Of a DNA stretch of 64,000 nt, positions 36,048 through 43,837 are shown piece by piece. The stretch comes from Sphingomonas yabuuchiae (GTDB lineage: Bacteria; Pseudomonadota; Alphaproteobacteria; Sphingomonadales; Sphingomonadaceae), in assembly GCF_014199595.1 (NCBI RefSeq), contig NZ_JACHNX010000006.1, positions 148,137 through 212,136 of the forward strand. The letters are read 5' to 3'. The position numbers and the translations under genes were made by a program. The notes below the pieces were generated by a model that was not told the DNA's origin, ran no database searches, and worked only from the letters and a program-made list of their open reading frames with translations. Position 1 is the first letter of the stretch. Every line of letters starts with the position of its first letter.

Positions 36048-36695
36048 TTACCCCACCCGGTCGCGCTCGGCCTGTTCCATCACCGCCGCCATCGCCCGAT
36101 CACCAAACGCGTCCGATGCCGCCAGTCCGGCGATCACGCCGCGCCGGTTGGGCTCGGGGTGATGCTGGGCGATCTTCCACACCCCCTCCAGCCGGGCAAC
36201 GTGCAGGGTCAGGCCGACGATGCCGCGCTGCAAGCCATAGATGAAATCCACAGGCGCATCGTCCATCGACCAGGGTTCTGCCCGGCCCGCTTCCCGCGTC
36301 TCCGTCAGGCGCGCCAGATGGGCCGCCAGCCATTCGGGATCGCGCGTGACGGACAGGACCCCATGCGCCTGTACCACCACATAATTCCAGGTCGGCACGA
36401 CCTTCCCATGCTCGCGCTTGGTCGGATACCAGCCGGGATGGACATAGGCATGCGGCCCCTGGAAGATCGCCAGTGCCGCCGTACCACCCTCGGCCAGCCG
36501 CCAGACTGGATTGGCGAGCGCCACATGCCCTTCCAGGATCAGCGCCTCGCCATCGCGCGTTGCGATCATCGGCAACGAGACCGCCTCGGGTACGCCATCA
36601 CGTATCACGACCAGCGAAGCGAGGCCGATTTCCGCCACGGCCTTCAACAGCACCTCTTCCCGCGTCTCGCGAAAGGCACGCGGCGGATAGCTCAT
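36048..36695 (-). CDS. PaiB-like FMN-binding protein
   Basis: 215 residues of the PaiB/FMN-binding split-barrel family (annotated as a negative transcriptional regulator after Bacillus PaiB). PMIATRDGEALILEGHVALANP and AIFQGPHAYVHPGWYPTK, then VPTWNYVVVQAHG, are characteristic. It overlaps the stop of the alkyltransferase gene upstream by four bases. Whether it regulates anything here or is a flavin enzyme is unknown. Confidence 0.9.
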   Translation of the reverse strand: MSYPPRAFRETREEVLLKAVAEIGLASLVVIRDGVPEAVSLPMIATRDGEALILEGHVALANPVWRLAEGGTAALAIFQGPHAYVHPGWYPTKREHGKVVPTWNYVVVQAHGVLSVTRDPEWLAAHLARLTETREAGRAEPWSMDDAPVDFIYGLQRGIVGLTLHVARLEGVWKIAQHHPEPNRRGVIAGLAASDAFGDRAMAAVMEQAERDRVG

Positions 36696-37189
36696 GCAAG
36701 CGCCAGCGTCGGCTCGCCGCGTTCGTGTGCGAGCAGCCATTGCTTGACCGCCAGTCCGCCCGCAAAGCCGGTGAGCGTGCCGTTCGCGCCGATCACCCGG
36801 TGGCAGGGCGTCACGATCGACAGGGGGTTGCGCCCGTTCGCCGCTCCGACCGCGCGCGATGCCCCCGGCCGCCCGATCGCGGTGGCGAGCGCGGCGTAGC
36901 TGCGCGTCTCGCCATAGGGAATGGCGTTCAAGCCGGTCCACACCGCCTTCTGAAAATCGGTGCCGACGGGATCGAGCGGCAGGTCGAACACGTGGCGCTC
37001 CCCCGCGAAATATTCGGTCAGCTGGCGCACCGCCTCCGTCAGGATCGCGTGCGCCGGATCGCCCTGTCGTTCGGGCAGCATCACCCGCCCCACCCGTTCC
37101 TCGGCCCAGAGGACCGCGCGCAGGCCCTGCTCGCTCGCCACGAGGGTCAGCTCGCCCACCGGCGAGGCCATGGTGCATTGGCTCAACAT
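36692..37189 (-). CDS. ogt: Methylated-DNA-protein-cysteine methyltransferase
   Basis: Suicide repair protein that takes a methyl group from O6-methylguanine. 165 residues from ATG 37189. The acceptor cysteine is in IVTPCHRVIGANG, with the helix-turn-helix IPYGETRSYAALATAIG and the C-terminal GGLAVKQWLLAHE. Its size fits Ogt rather than the long Ada fusion. It is coupled to the PaiB-like gene. Confidence 0.95.
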   Translation of the reverse strand: MLSQCTMASPVGELTLVASEQGLRAVLWAEERVGRVMLPERQGDPAHAILTEAVRQLTEYFAGERHVFDLPLDPVGTDFQKAVWTGLNAIPYGETRSYAALATAIGRPGASRAVGAANGRNPLSIVTPCHRVIGANGTLTGFAGGLAVKQWLLAHERGEPTLALA

Positions 37190-37239
37190 GGGCGCGACCT
37201 TAGCGCAGGGACGTGTCCGAAGCGTCCCGCTTCTTGCGG

Positions 37240-37635
37240 TCAAAGCTGAAAGAAGGGTGCGGCGATCTCGGGCGTCACGCGCAGCAATCGGCCGGTGGCG
37301 CGGTCGATCAACGCCCAGGTCGTCACCGCCTCCACCTTCACCCGGCCTTCGGCATCCAGAAAGCGGACATGCCGGTCGAAGCGCGCGCCCTTGGGCGGGT
37401 CCGGCACCCAGGTTTCGGCAGTCACCGTCTCGCCCGCCACGACATTGCCGCGATAGTCGATCTCGTGCCGCGTCACGACCCAGACATGGGCGGCGGCATG
37501 TTCGGGGGGCACGACCGATTCCCAATGCGCGCCCGCAATCGCCTGAATCCACTGGACCCAGACGGCGTTGTTCACATGGCCCAGCTCGTCGATATGATCG
37601 GGCTGGGCGGTGAAGGTCATGGTGAAGCGGCTCAT
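37240..37635 (-). CDS. Hotdog-fold acyl-CoA thioesterase (4-hydroxybenzoyl-CoA type)
   Basis: 131 residues from ATG 37635. The YbgC/4-HBT motif is DELGHVNNAVWVQWIQ, with the Asn-rich DxxGHVNN loop containing the catalytic region, and strand pattern RHEIDYRGNVVAGETV follows. It hydrolyses an acyl-CoA; substrate unknown. It overlaps the DedA-like gene by four bases, in a three-gene operon with the S9 peptidase. Confidence 0.9.
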   Translation of the reverse strand: MSRFTMTFTAQPDHIDELGHVNNAVWVQWIQAIAGAHWESVVPPEHAAAHVWVVTRHEIDYRGNVVAGETVTAETWVPDPPKGARFDRHVRFLDAEGRVKVEAVTTWALIDRATGRLLRVTPEIAAPFFQL

Positions 37636-38237
37636 GCCTGTTCGTCCGTTTCCCTGTATCGCAACCACAGCGCGCGGACGCCCCAGCCGATCGCGGCGGC
37701 GACCATCACCAGCCCGGCCGCCATCAAGATGTGCGGCAGTGTCGGGCGATAGCGCGCGGCGAGTTCGTGAAACGCCTCGCCGAACAGATAACCGATGCCG
37801 GTGAAGATCGCTGCCCAGCATAAGGCGGATGCGGCATTGACCGCGACGAACAGCCGGGTCGACACATGGCTGGTGCCCAGCGCCACCGGGCTGATCGTGC
37901 GCAGGCCATAGAGAAAGCGGAAGGCGAAGATGAAGCCGACCGGGTAACGCTCCATCAGCTTCGTGACGCGCGTATAGACCCGCCGCTTGCGCAACTTGCC
38001 CACCCAGCGCCCGTCGCGTGCCCGCCGGCCGATGGTGAAGAAAACCTGGTCCGCCAGGAACGACCCGATCGCCGCAGCGAGAAAGGCGGCGGGCCAGCCG
38101 ATCAGCCCCTGATGCGACAGGATGCCTCCCGTCACGACCGCCGTCTCTCCCTCCAACCCGGCGCCGAGCGCGATGGCCGCAACGCCGTAGCGCGCGACGA
38201 TCGCCTCTATGCTCAGGATTCGACTCCCATCTGCCAC
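37632..38237 (-). CDS. DedA family (VTT domain) membrane protein
   Basis: 201 residues from GTG 38237, which lies 25 bases inside the end of the peptidase gene; no ATG is available after that stop. The VTT/SNARE-assoc domain is seen in GAGLEGETAVVTGG, the family's E-G/E-x-P-like helix, then ADQVFFTIGRRARD and FAFRFLYGLRTISPVALG with the conserved arginines. DedA proteins are lipid-carrier or phospholipid scramblase-type transporters. Four to five membrane helices are visible. Confidence 0.85.
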   Translation of the reverse strand: MADGSRILSIEAIVARYGVAAIALGAGLEGETAVVTGGILSHQGLIGWPAAFLAAAIGSFLADQVFFTIGRRARDGRWVGKLRKRRVYTRVTKLMERYPVGFIFAFRFLYGLRTISPVALGTSHVSTRLFVAVNAASALCWAAIFTGIGYLFGEAFHELAARYRPTLPHILMAAGLVMVAAAIGWGVRALWLRYRETDEQA

Positions 38238-40279
38238 AGGATGAAGGCGTGCTCCTCCGCGCCCTCTCGCAGGCTCTCGAACCGGCCCGACTTGCCGCCA
38301 TGCCCGGCACCCATATTGGTCTTGAGCAGCAGCAGATTGTCGTCGGTCTTGGTCGCGCGAAGCCGGGCGGCCCATTTGGCGGGCTCCCAATAGGTGACGC
38401 GCGGATCGTTCAGCCCGCCCGAGATGAACATCGGGGGATAAGCCTGCGCCTTCACATTGTCATAGGGGCTGTAGCTGCGGATCAGCTCGAACGCCGCCTT
38501 GTCCTCGATCGGGTTGCCCCATTCGGGCCACTCGCCCGGCGTCAGCGGCAGTTCGGCATCCATCATCGTGTTGAGCACGTCGACGAACGGCACATCGGCG
38601 ATCACTGCGCCCCACAGCTCGGGATCGGAATTGACCACCGCGCCCATCAGCTCGCCGCCCGCCGAGCGGCCTGCGATGGCGATCTGGCCCGCCTGGGTCC
38701 AACCGCCCTCGATCAGCCCCTTCGCCACGTCGACGAAATCGTGGAAGGTGTTGGTCCGCTTTTCCAGCTTGCCGTCCAGATACCATTGCTGGCCCAGATC
38801 GTCGCCGCCCCGGATATGCGCGATGGCATAGGCGAAGCCGCGGTCGAGCAGGCTCATACGCCCCGTCGAAAAGCCGGGCGGGATAGCATAGCCATAGGCG
38901 CCGTACGCATAGAGGAACAGCTTGCCCGATCCGTCGCGCGGAAAGTCCTTGGGATAGACGATCGACACCGGCACCATCGTCCCGTCGCGGGCCGCGATCT
39001 TCAGCCGCTCGGTCCGGTACTTGTCGCCGTCATAGCCCGACGGGATTTCCTGCACCTTCAGCACGGTCAGCCCGCCGGTCGCGACGTCGTAATCATAGAC
39101 GGTGCCCGGCGTGACCATGGATTCGTAACCCAGCCGCAGGACCGAGACGTCGTATTCGGGATTGTCGCCCAGGCCCGCCGTATAGCTCGCCTCGGGAAAG
39201 TCGATCCGCTGGGGTATGGTCGGCGTGTCGTAGCGGTGGATGGCGATGCGGTCCAAGCCGTCCTCGCGCCCCTCGACCACGAAGAAGTCCTTATAGCACT
39301 CCACCCCGGTCATGTAGAAATGCGGGTTGGGCGCGATCAGCTCGTGCCAGTCGCCGGGATTGTCGATCGAGGCGGTGCAGAGGCGGAATTGCGGGTCCAC
39401 ATCGTTGGTGTGGATGAACAGCGTGCCGTCATGCTCGTCCACGTCATATTCGCGGCCTTCTTTGCGGGGGGCGACCAGAATCGGTTCGGCGAACACATTG
39501 TCGGCAGGCAGCAGCCGCACCTCGCTGGTGACGTGATCGCCGGTCGCGATCACGATCCAGTTGCGCGCGGAGGTTTCGGCGACGGCGACGCGGTAACCCT
39601 CGTCATCCTCATGGAACAGCTCGACATCGTTCTCGACCGGCGTGCCCAGCTTGTGGAAGCGCGCATTGTCGGTGCGCCACTGCGCATTCGCCACGCCATA
39701 GAGGAAGCCGCTATCGTCGGCGACCCAGACGATCTCCGACAACATGCCGGGAATGACCTCGGGCAGATGCTCGCCCGTCGTCAGGTCCTTGATCCGCACC
39801 TCGAACCGTTCCGAGCCATTGTCGTCGATCGCATAGGCGAGGTAACGGCCATTGTTGCTGATCGAGAAGGCGCCCAGCCGGAAATATTCCTTGCCCTCGG
39901 CCAGAGCGGGTTCGTCGAGCAGCAATTCGTCCGGACCGCCCGCGACCGGCTTGCGCCACCATTTGCGATATTGCCCGCCGGTCTCGAACCCGGTCCAGTA
40001 GAGCCACTCGCCATCCTTTTGCGGGACCGAGGATTCGTCCTCCTTGATCCGCCCCTTCATCTCTTCGTACAGCCGGTCGATCAGCGGCTGGCGCGGGGCC
40101 ATGACCGCCTCGAAATAGGCGTTCTCCGCTTCGACATAGGCAAGGACGTCCTTGTCCTCGACCTCCGGATAGGCGGGGTCCTTCAGCCAGGCATAGGGGT
40201 CGGTGATGGTGATCCCGTGCGCGGTGAAGCTGTGCGGGCGGGTGTCGGCAATGGGCGGCGTCGGCGCGGGTTCGGTCAT
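38213..40279 (-). CDS. ptrB: S9 family prolyl oligopeptidase, oligopeptidase B type
   Basis: 688 residues: N-terminal seven-bladed propeller and C-terminal alpha/beta-hydrolase domain. The nucleophile is in IAGRSAGGELMG, the Asp in ISGGLNDPRVTYWEP and the His in GAGHGGKSGRFE. These and the VYPKDFPRDGSGKLFLYAYGAYG stretch match oligopeptidase B, which cuts after Arg or Lys in short peptides. Start ATG 40279 follows no other gene closely. Confidence 0.93.
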   Translation of the reverse strand: MTEPAPTPPIADTRPHSFTAHGITITDPYAWLKDPAYPEVEDKDVLAYVEAENAYFEAVMAPRQPLIDRLYEEMKGRIKEDESSVPQKDGEWLYWTGFETGGQYRKWWRKPVAGGPDELLLDEPALAEGKEYFRLGAFSISNNGRYLAYAIDDNGSERFEVRIKDLTTGEHLPEVIPGMLSEIVWVADDSGFLYGVANAQWRTDNARFHKLGTPVENDVELFHEDDEGYRVAVAETSARNWIVIATGDHVTSEVRLLPADNVFAEPILVAPRKEGREYDVDEHDGTLFIHTNDVDPQFRLCTASIDNPGDWHELIAPNPHFYMTGVECYKDFFVVEGREDGLDRIAIHRYDTPTIPQRIDFPEASYTAGLGDNPEYDVSVLRLGYESMVTPGTVYDYDVATGGLTVLKVQEIPSGYDGDKYRTERLKIAARDGTMVPVSIVYPKDFPRDGSGKLFLYAYGAYGYAIPPGFSTGRMSLLDRGFAYAIAHIRGGDDLGQQWYLDGKLEKRTNTFHDFVDVAKGLIEGGWTQAGQIAIAGRSAGGELMGAVVNSDPELWGAVIADVPFVDVLNTMMDAELPLTPGEWPEWGNPIEDKAAFELIRSYSPYDNVKAQAYPPMFISGGLNDPRVTYWEPAKWAARLRATKTDDNLLLLKTNMGAGHGGKSGRFESLREGAEEHAFILWQMGVES

Positions 40280-40376
40280 CGCCCGGATGTAGCTAGGGTT
40301 GGGGTCTGCCGGAAGAGGCGGCGGCTCGGCTATTTCTCATGCCCCGCCATTCCCTCGCCACGTGCCTCCTCAACAG

Positions 40377-40466
40377 CCGTTCACGCTGAGCGAAGTCGAA
40401 GCGCACGTTCCGCGATGAGCCACGAAGGGAATCCCGTGGCCTTCGACTTCGCTCAGGCTGAACGGC
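40377..40466. repeat. Long inverted repeat of the CCGTTCA-GAGCGAAGTCGAAG type
   Basis: Arm 40377-40401 pairs with 40441-40465 with about one mismatch over 25 bases. A second inner hairpin CCACGAAGGG/CCCGTGG lies at 40420-40439. It is placed between the start of the S9 peptidase and the end of the GH43-like gene. A half-copy of the arm lies at 21408-21428. REP/BIME-like. Confidence 0.65.
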
Positions 40467-40474
40467 GGTGGCGT

Positions 40475-41575
40475 TTAACCCTTCCACCCATCCGCCAGCG
40501 TCCAGCGATCCCGCCAGCGCAGCACCGGCGTCTCGCCCTCCCATTCCACCGGCAGCCAGACATAGCGTCCGTCGATCGCATTTTCGGGCCGCCAGCGATC
40601 CGCCATGAAGATGAAGCGCGGCTCACCGCCCGGACGCGCGGGCGGCAGCGGCAGGACGAAGGTGGATTGCGAATGGAAGGTCGTCTTCTGGTCGACCTCG
40701 CTCCCGCGCACCGGATTGCCCAGCGAGCGCCACGGCCCCGTCACCTTGTCCGCGACATAGACCCGCCCCGGATTGGGCCGCCAGCCGGTAAGCCCCGAGG
40801 CGAACATGTAGTAGCGCCCCTTCGCCTTGAAGAGCGCGGGCGCTTCGTTCCCGCCATCGGGCAGCGCACGGACATAATAGCCGTCATGCTTGGTCCAGTC
40901 GGGCGTCAGCCGTGCGATCTGGAGCGTGGCATTCTCTTCCGAGGCATAGACATGCCAGGCGGTGTCGCCGTCGACGAAGACCGTCATGTCGCGCGCCATC
41001 TGCCCGCCGGGCATGTCCTGGGCCAGCTTGGTGTCCGGCGCCTTGTCCTCTGCGGTCGCATTGGCGGGCCAGATGCCCGGATTGACGCGGCCCGCGCGGA
41101 GGAAGCGGAACGGCCCCTGCGGCCGGTCGGCGACCGCGACGCCTGCCTGTGCCGCGCCGTAGCCCTTGCCGCGCAGCTCCAGATGGAACCACATCACGAA
41201 TTTCCGAGTGCGCGGGTTGTAGACGACCTTGGGCCGTTCCAAGATGCAGTCCCGCGCGATCGGGCTATCGAGGTCGTCCGAGACCGCGAGCGCCACCCCC
41301 TCGTCGCGCCAGTTGACCAAGTCGGCCGAGCTATAGGCATGAACGCCGACCTGCGCGCGATTGCCCGCGTCTCCGGCCGTCTTGTGCTCGCCATGCCACC
41401 ACCAGCGTCCGCCATGGCGCAGCAGGCCGCCGCCATGCGCATTGATCGCGACGCCGTTCGTGTCGTTCCATACTTCGCCGGGCCGGAACCCATCCGGTCC
41501 CGCCGCTTGCGCGGCCTTGCCCATCAACGCCACCGCGCCCGCCCCTGCCAAAACGCTCCGCCGGTCGATCATCAT
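40475..41575 (-). CDS. Exported glycoside hydrolase family 43-like protein
   Basis: 366 residues. The leader MMIDRRSVLAGAGAVALMGKAAQA is a twin-arginine signal. The body is a five-bladed propeller with GH43 features: NDTNGVAINAHGGGLLRHGG at the start (base Asp), RDCILERPKVVYNPRTRKFVMW, and the acid-loop region GGNEAPALFKAKGRYYMFAS. The order is closest to the exo-beta-1,3-galactanase-like group of GH43. It stands alone without a polysaccharide locus. Confidence 0.82.
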   Translation of the reverse strand: MMIDRRSVLAGAGAVALMGKAAQAAGPDGFRPGEVWNDTNGVAINAHGGGLLRHGGRWWWHGEHKTAGDAGNRAQVGVHAYSSADLVNWRDEGVALAVSDDLDSPIARDCILERPKVVYNPRTRKFVMWFHLELRGKGYGAAQAGVAVADRPQGPFRFLRAGRVNPGIWPANATAEDKAPDTKLAQDMPGGQMARDMTVFVDGDTAWHVYASEENATLQIARLTPDWTKHDGYYVRALPDGGNEAPALFKAKGRYYMFASGLTGWRPNPGRVYVADKVTGPWRSLGNPVRGSEVDQKTTFHSQSTFVLPLPPARPGGEPRFIFMADRWRPENAIDGRYVWLPVEWEGETPVLRWRDRWTLADGWKG

Positions 41576-41703
41576 TCCAACCTCCCATCTGCTCCCTCAA
41601 AGATCGTATATGGTCTGACAAATTCGACAAGCCCCTGTGAGGCTCGACGCTGTGCGGCCGGAGGGCTAGACCGACCGCGTTTCCATTGCTGTCAGGCTGT
41701 TCC

Positions 41704-43494
41704 ATGTCCCATTCCGCCCGCCTTGCCGCCCTTCGTACCGAACTGGCCGCCCAGGGGCTCGACGGTTTCGTCGTGCCGCTGACCGACGAGCATATGAGCG
41801 AATATGTCGGCGATTATGCGCAGCGCCTTAGCTGGCTGACCGGCTTTGGCGGGTCGGCGGGGTCGGCGGTGGTGCTTGGCGACAAGGCGGCGATCTTCAC
41901 CGACGGGCGCTATACCCTTCAGGTGCGCGAGCAGGTGTCGGGCGAGGACTATGCCTATATCCCGGTGCCGCAGGACAGCGTCGCGGGCTGGCTGGGTCGC
42001 GAGACGGCGGCGGGGCAGCGGATCGGGTACGACCCGTGGCTGCACACGCGCCAGCAGGTCGCCGACATGTCCGCCGCGCTCGCCGATCGCGAGGCCGAAC
42101 TGGTCGCCGTCACCGCCAACCCGATCGACGCGGTATGGACCGACCGCCCCGCCCCCTCACCTGCCGTGCTCACCGTGCAGGACGATGCGGTGGCGGGCGA
42201 AAGCTCGGCCGCCAAGCGCGCGCGGATCGGCGAATGGCTGGCCGAGCAGCGCGCCGATGCGGTGGTGCTGTCGGCACTCGATTCCATCGCCTGGGCGCTG
42301 AACGTGCGCGGCACCGACGTCGCGCATACGCCGGTCGCGCTCTCCTATGCCATCGTCCATGCGGACGGCGAGACCGACCTGTTCGTCGCACCCGAGAAGA
42401 TCACGCCCGAGGTGCGCGCGCATCTGGGCAATGCCGTCCGGCTGCACGAGCGTTCGGCGTTCGAAGGATATCTGACCGGCTTTGCGGGCAAGCGCGTGGT
42501 CGCCGACCCCGAGCGCGCGGTCGCCGCCATTGCGCAGGCATTGGAGGCAGGCGGGGCCAAGGTGCTGGCGCTTCGCGATCCGGTGGTGCTGACCAAGGCG
42601 ATCAAGAACCCCGCCGAGGTCGCCGGGCACCGCGCCGCCTCGGTGCGCGACGGCGCGGCGATGGTGAAGTTTTTGCGCTGGGTCGAGAGCGAATGCCCCA
42701 AGGGCGGACAGACCGAATTGTCCGCCGCCGCGCGGTTGCTGGCCTGTCGCGAGGCGACCGGGTTGCTGAAGGACACCAGCTTCTCGACCATCTCGGCGAC
42801 CGGCGCGCATGGCGCGAGCCCGCATTATCATGTCACCGAGGAATCGAACGCGGCCATCGAATTGGGTCAACTATTCCTGATCGACTCGGGCGGGCAATAT
42901 CAGGACGGCACCACCGACATCACCCGCGTCATGCCGATCGGCCAGCCTAGCGAAGAGATGCGCGATCGCTTCACCCGCGTGCTGAAGGGGCATATCGGGC
43001 TGGCGACAGCCGTTTTCCCCGACGGGACGCTGGGCGGGCATCTGGACTCGCTGGCGCGGCGGCCGCTCTGGGAGGTCGGGCTGGATTATGCGCATGGCAC
43101 CGGGCACGGCGTCGGCGCCTATCTGTCTGTGCATGAGGGGCCGCAGCGTATCGCCGCGCCCAACTATCCCGGCGGTGCGGCGATGGAGCCGCTGCGCGCG
43201 GGCATGATGCTGTCCAACGAGCCGGGTTATTACAAGGCGGGCGAGTACGGCATCCGCATCGAAAACCTCGTGCTGGTCGAACCGCGCGCCATCGCGGGCG
43301 CGGACCGCGACATGCTGGGCTTCGAGACGCTGACCCTGTGCCCGATCGAGCGGACGCTGATCGTTCCCGAGCTGCTGACCGCGGCGGAGCGGGACTGGCT
43401 CAACGCCTATCATGCGCGGGTGGCGGAAGTTCTGGCGCCGGAGCTGGAGGGGGCGGATCGCGACTGGTTGCTGGAGAAGTGCGCGGCGATCTGA
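41704..43494 (+). CDS. Aminopeptidase P family protein (M24B)
   Basis: 596 residues, three-domain long form of Xaa-Pro aminopeptidase. The metal ligands are in LIDSGGQYQDGTTDITRV, GTGHGVGAYLSVHEGP, NEPGYY and IRIENLVLVE of the pita-bread domain. Two N-terminal creatinase-like domains precede it. It removes N-terminal residues before proline using two metal ions in the cytosol. ATG 41704 is chosen over an upstream TTG. Confidence 0.95.
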   Translation: MSHSARLAALRTELAAQGLDGFVVPLTDEHMSEYVGDYAQRLSWLTGFGGSAGSAVVLGDKAAIFTDGRYTLQVREQVSGEDYAYIPVPQDSVAGWLGRETAAGQRIGYDPWLHTRQQVADMSAALADREAELVAVTANPIDAVWTDRPAPSPAVLTVQDDAVAGESSAAKRARIGEWLAEQRADAVVLSALDSIAWALNVRGTDVAHTPVALSYAIVHADGETDLFVAPEKITPEVRAHLGNAVRLHERSAFEGYLTGFAGKRVVADPERAVAAIAQALEAGGAKVLALRDPVVLTKAIKNPAEVAGHRAASVRDGAAMVKFLRWVESECPKGGQTELSAAARLLACREATGLLKDTSFSTISATGAHGASPHYHVTEESNAAIELGQLFLIDSGGQYQDGTTDITRVMPIGQPSEEMRDRFTRVLKGHIGLATAVFPDGTLGGHLDSLARRPLWEVGLDYAHGTGHGVGAYLSVHEGPQRIAAPNYPGGAAMEPLRAGMMLSNEPGYYKAGEYGIRIENLVLVEPRAIAGADRDMLGFETLTLCPIERTLIVPELLTAAERDWLNAYHARVAEVLAPELEGADRDWLLEKCAAI

Positions 43495-43497
43495 TTT

Positions 43498-43744
43498 TTC
43501 ACGCGAAGCCGCGAGGACGCGAAGAAGAAGGAAGAAGGTTGGTTCGCGCGAAGGCGCGGAGACGCGGAGGTGTCTCGCCCGCCGCGCCAGCGGCCCTTTT
43601 ATCTCAGGGGCTGACGAATGGAGGGCGCTGCGCGCGGCAATTCCTCTCTGCGTCCTCTGCGCCTCTGCGCGAACAAACCTTCTTCTCCGCGCCTCCGCGT
43701 CTCCGCGCGCAATCAATCTTCGCGTCATCGCGGCTTCGCGTGAA
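43498..43744. repeat. Nested inverted-repeat element, copy 2
   Basis: Outer arms 43498-43525 and 43717-43744 match as reverse complements in 27 of 28 positions. Inside them, 43542-43570 (GTTCGCGCGAAGG...) pairs imperfectly with 43643-43674. The inner part resembles the element at 15312-15461, including the TGTC-x-CGCCC block and a GGCCC block. No gene fits. The whole can fold into one long branched stem. Confidence 0.75.
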
Positions 43745-43748
43745 CAAG

Positions 43749-43785
43749 AAAACGCCGCGCGGGAGGGCCTCCCACGCGGCGTTTT
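43749..43785. terminator. Strong bidirectional intrinsic terminator
   Basis: AAAACGCCGCG (43749-43759) and CGCGGCGTTTT (43775-43785) form a perfect 11-bp stem with A/T runs at both ends, between the convergent aminopeptidase P and glutamate dehydrogenase genes. It should stop transcription from both sides. Confidence 0.85.
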
Positions 43786-43837
43786 GCGCGCCTCATACGG
43801 CACAGGAACTGGACCCCGGCCTTCGCCGGGGAACAGA

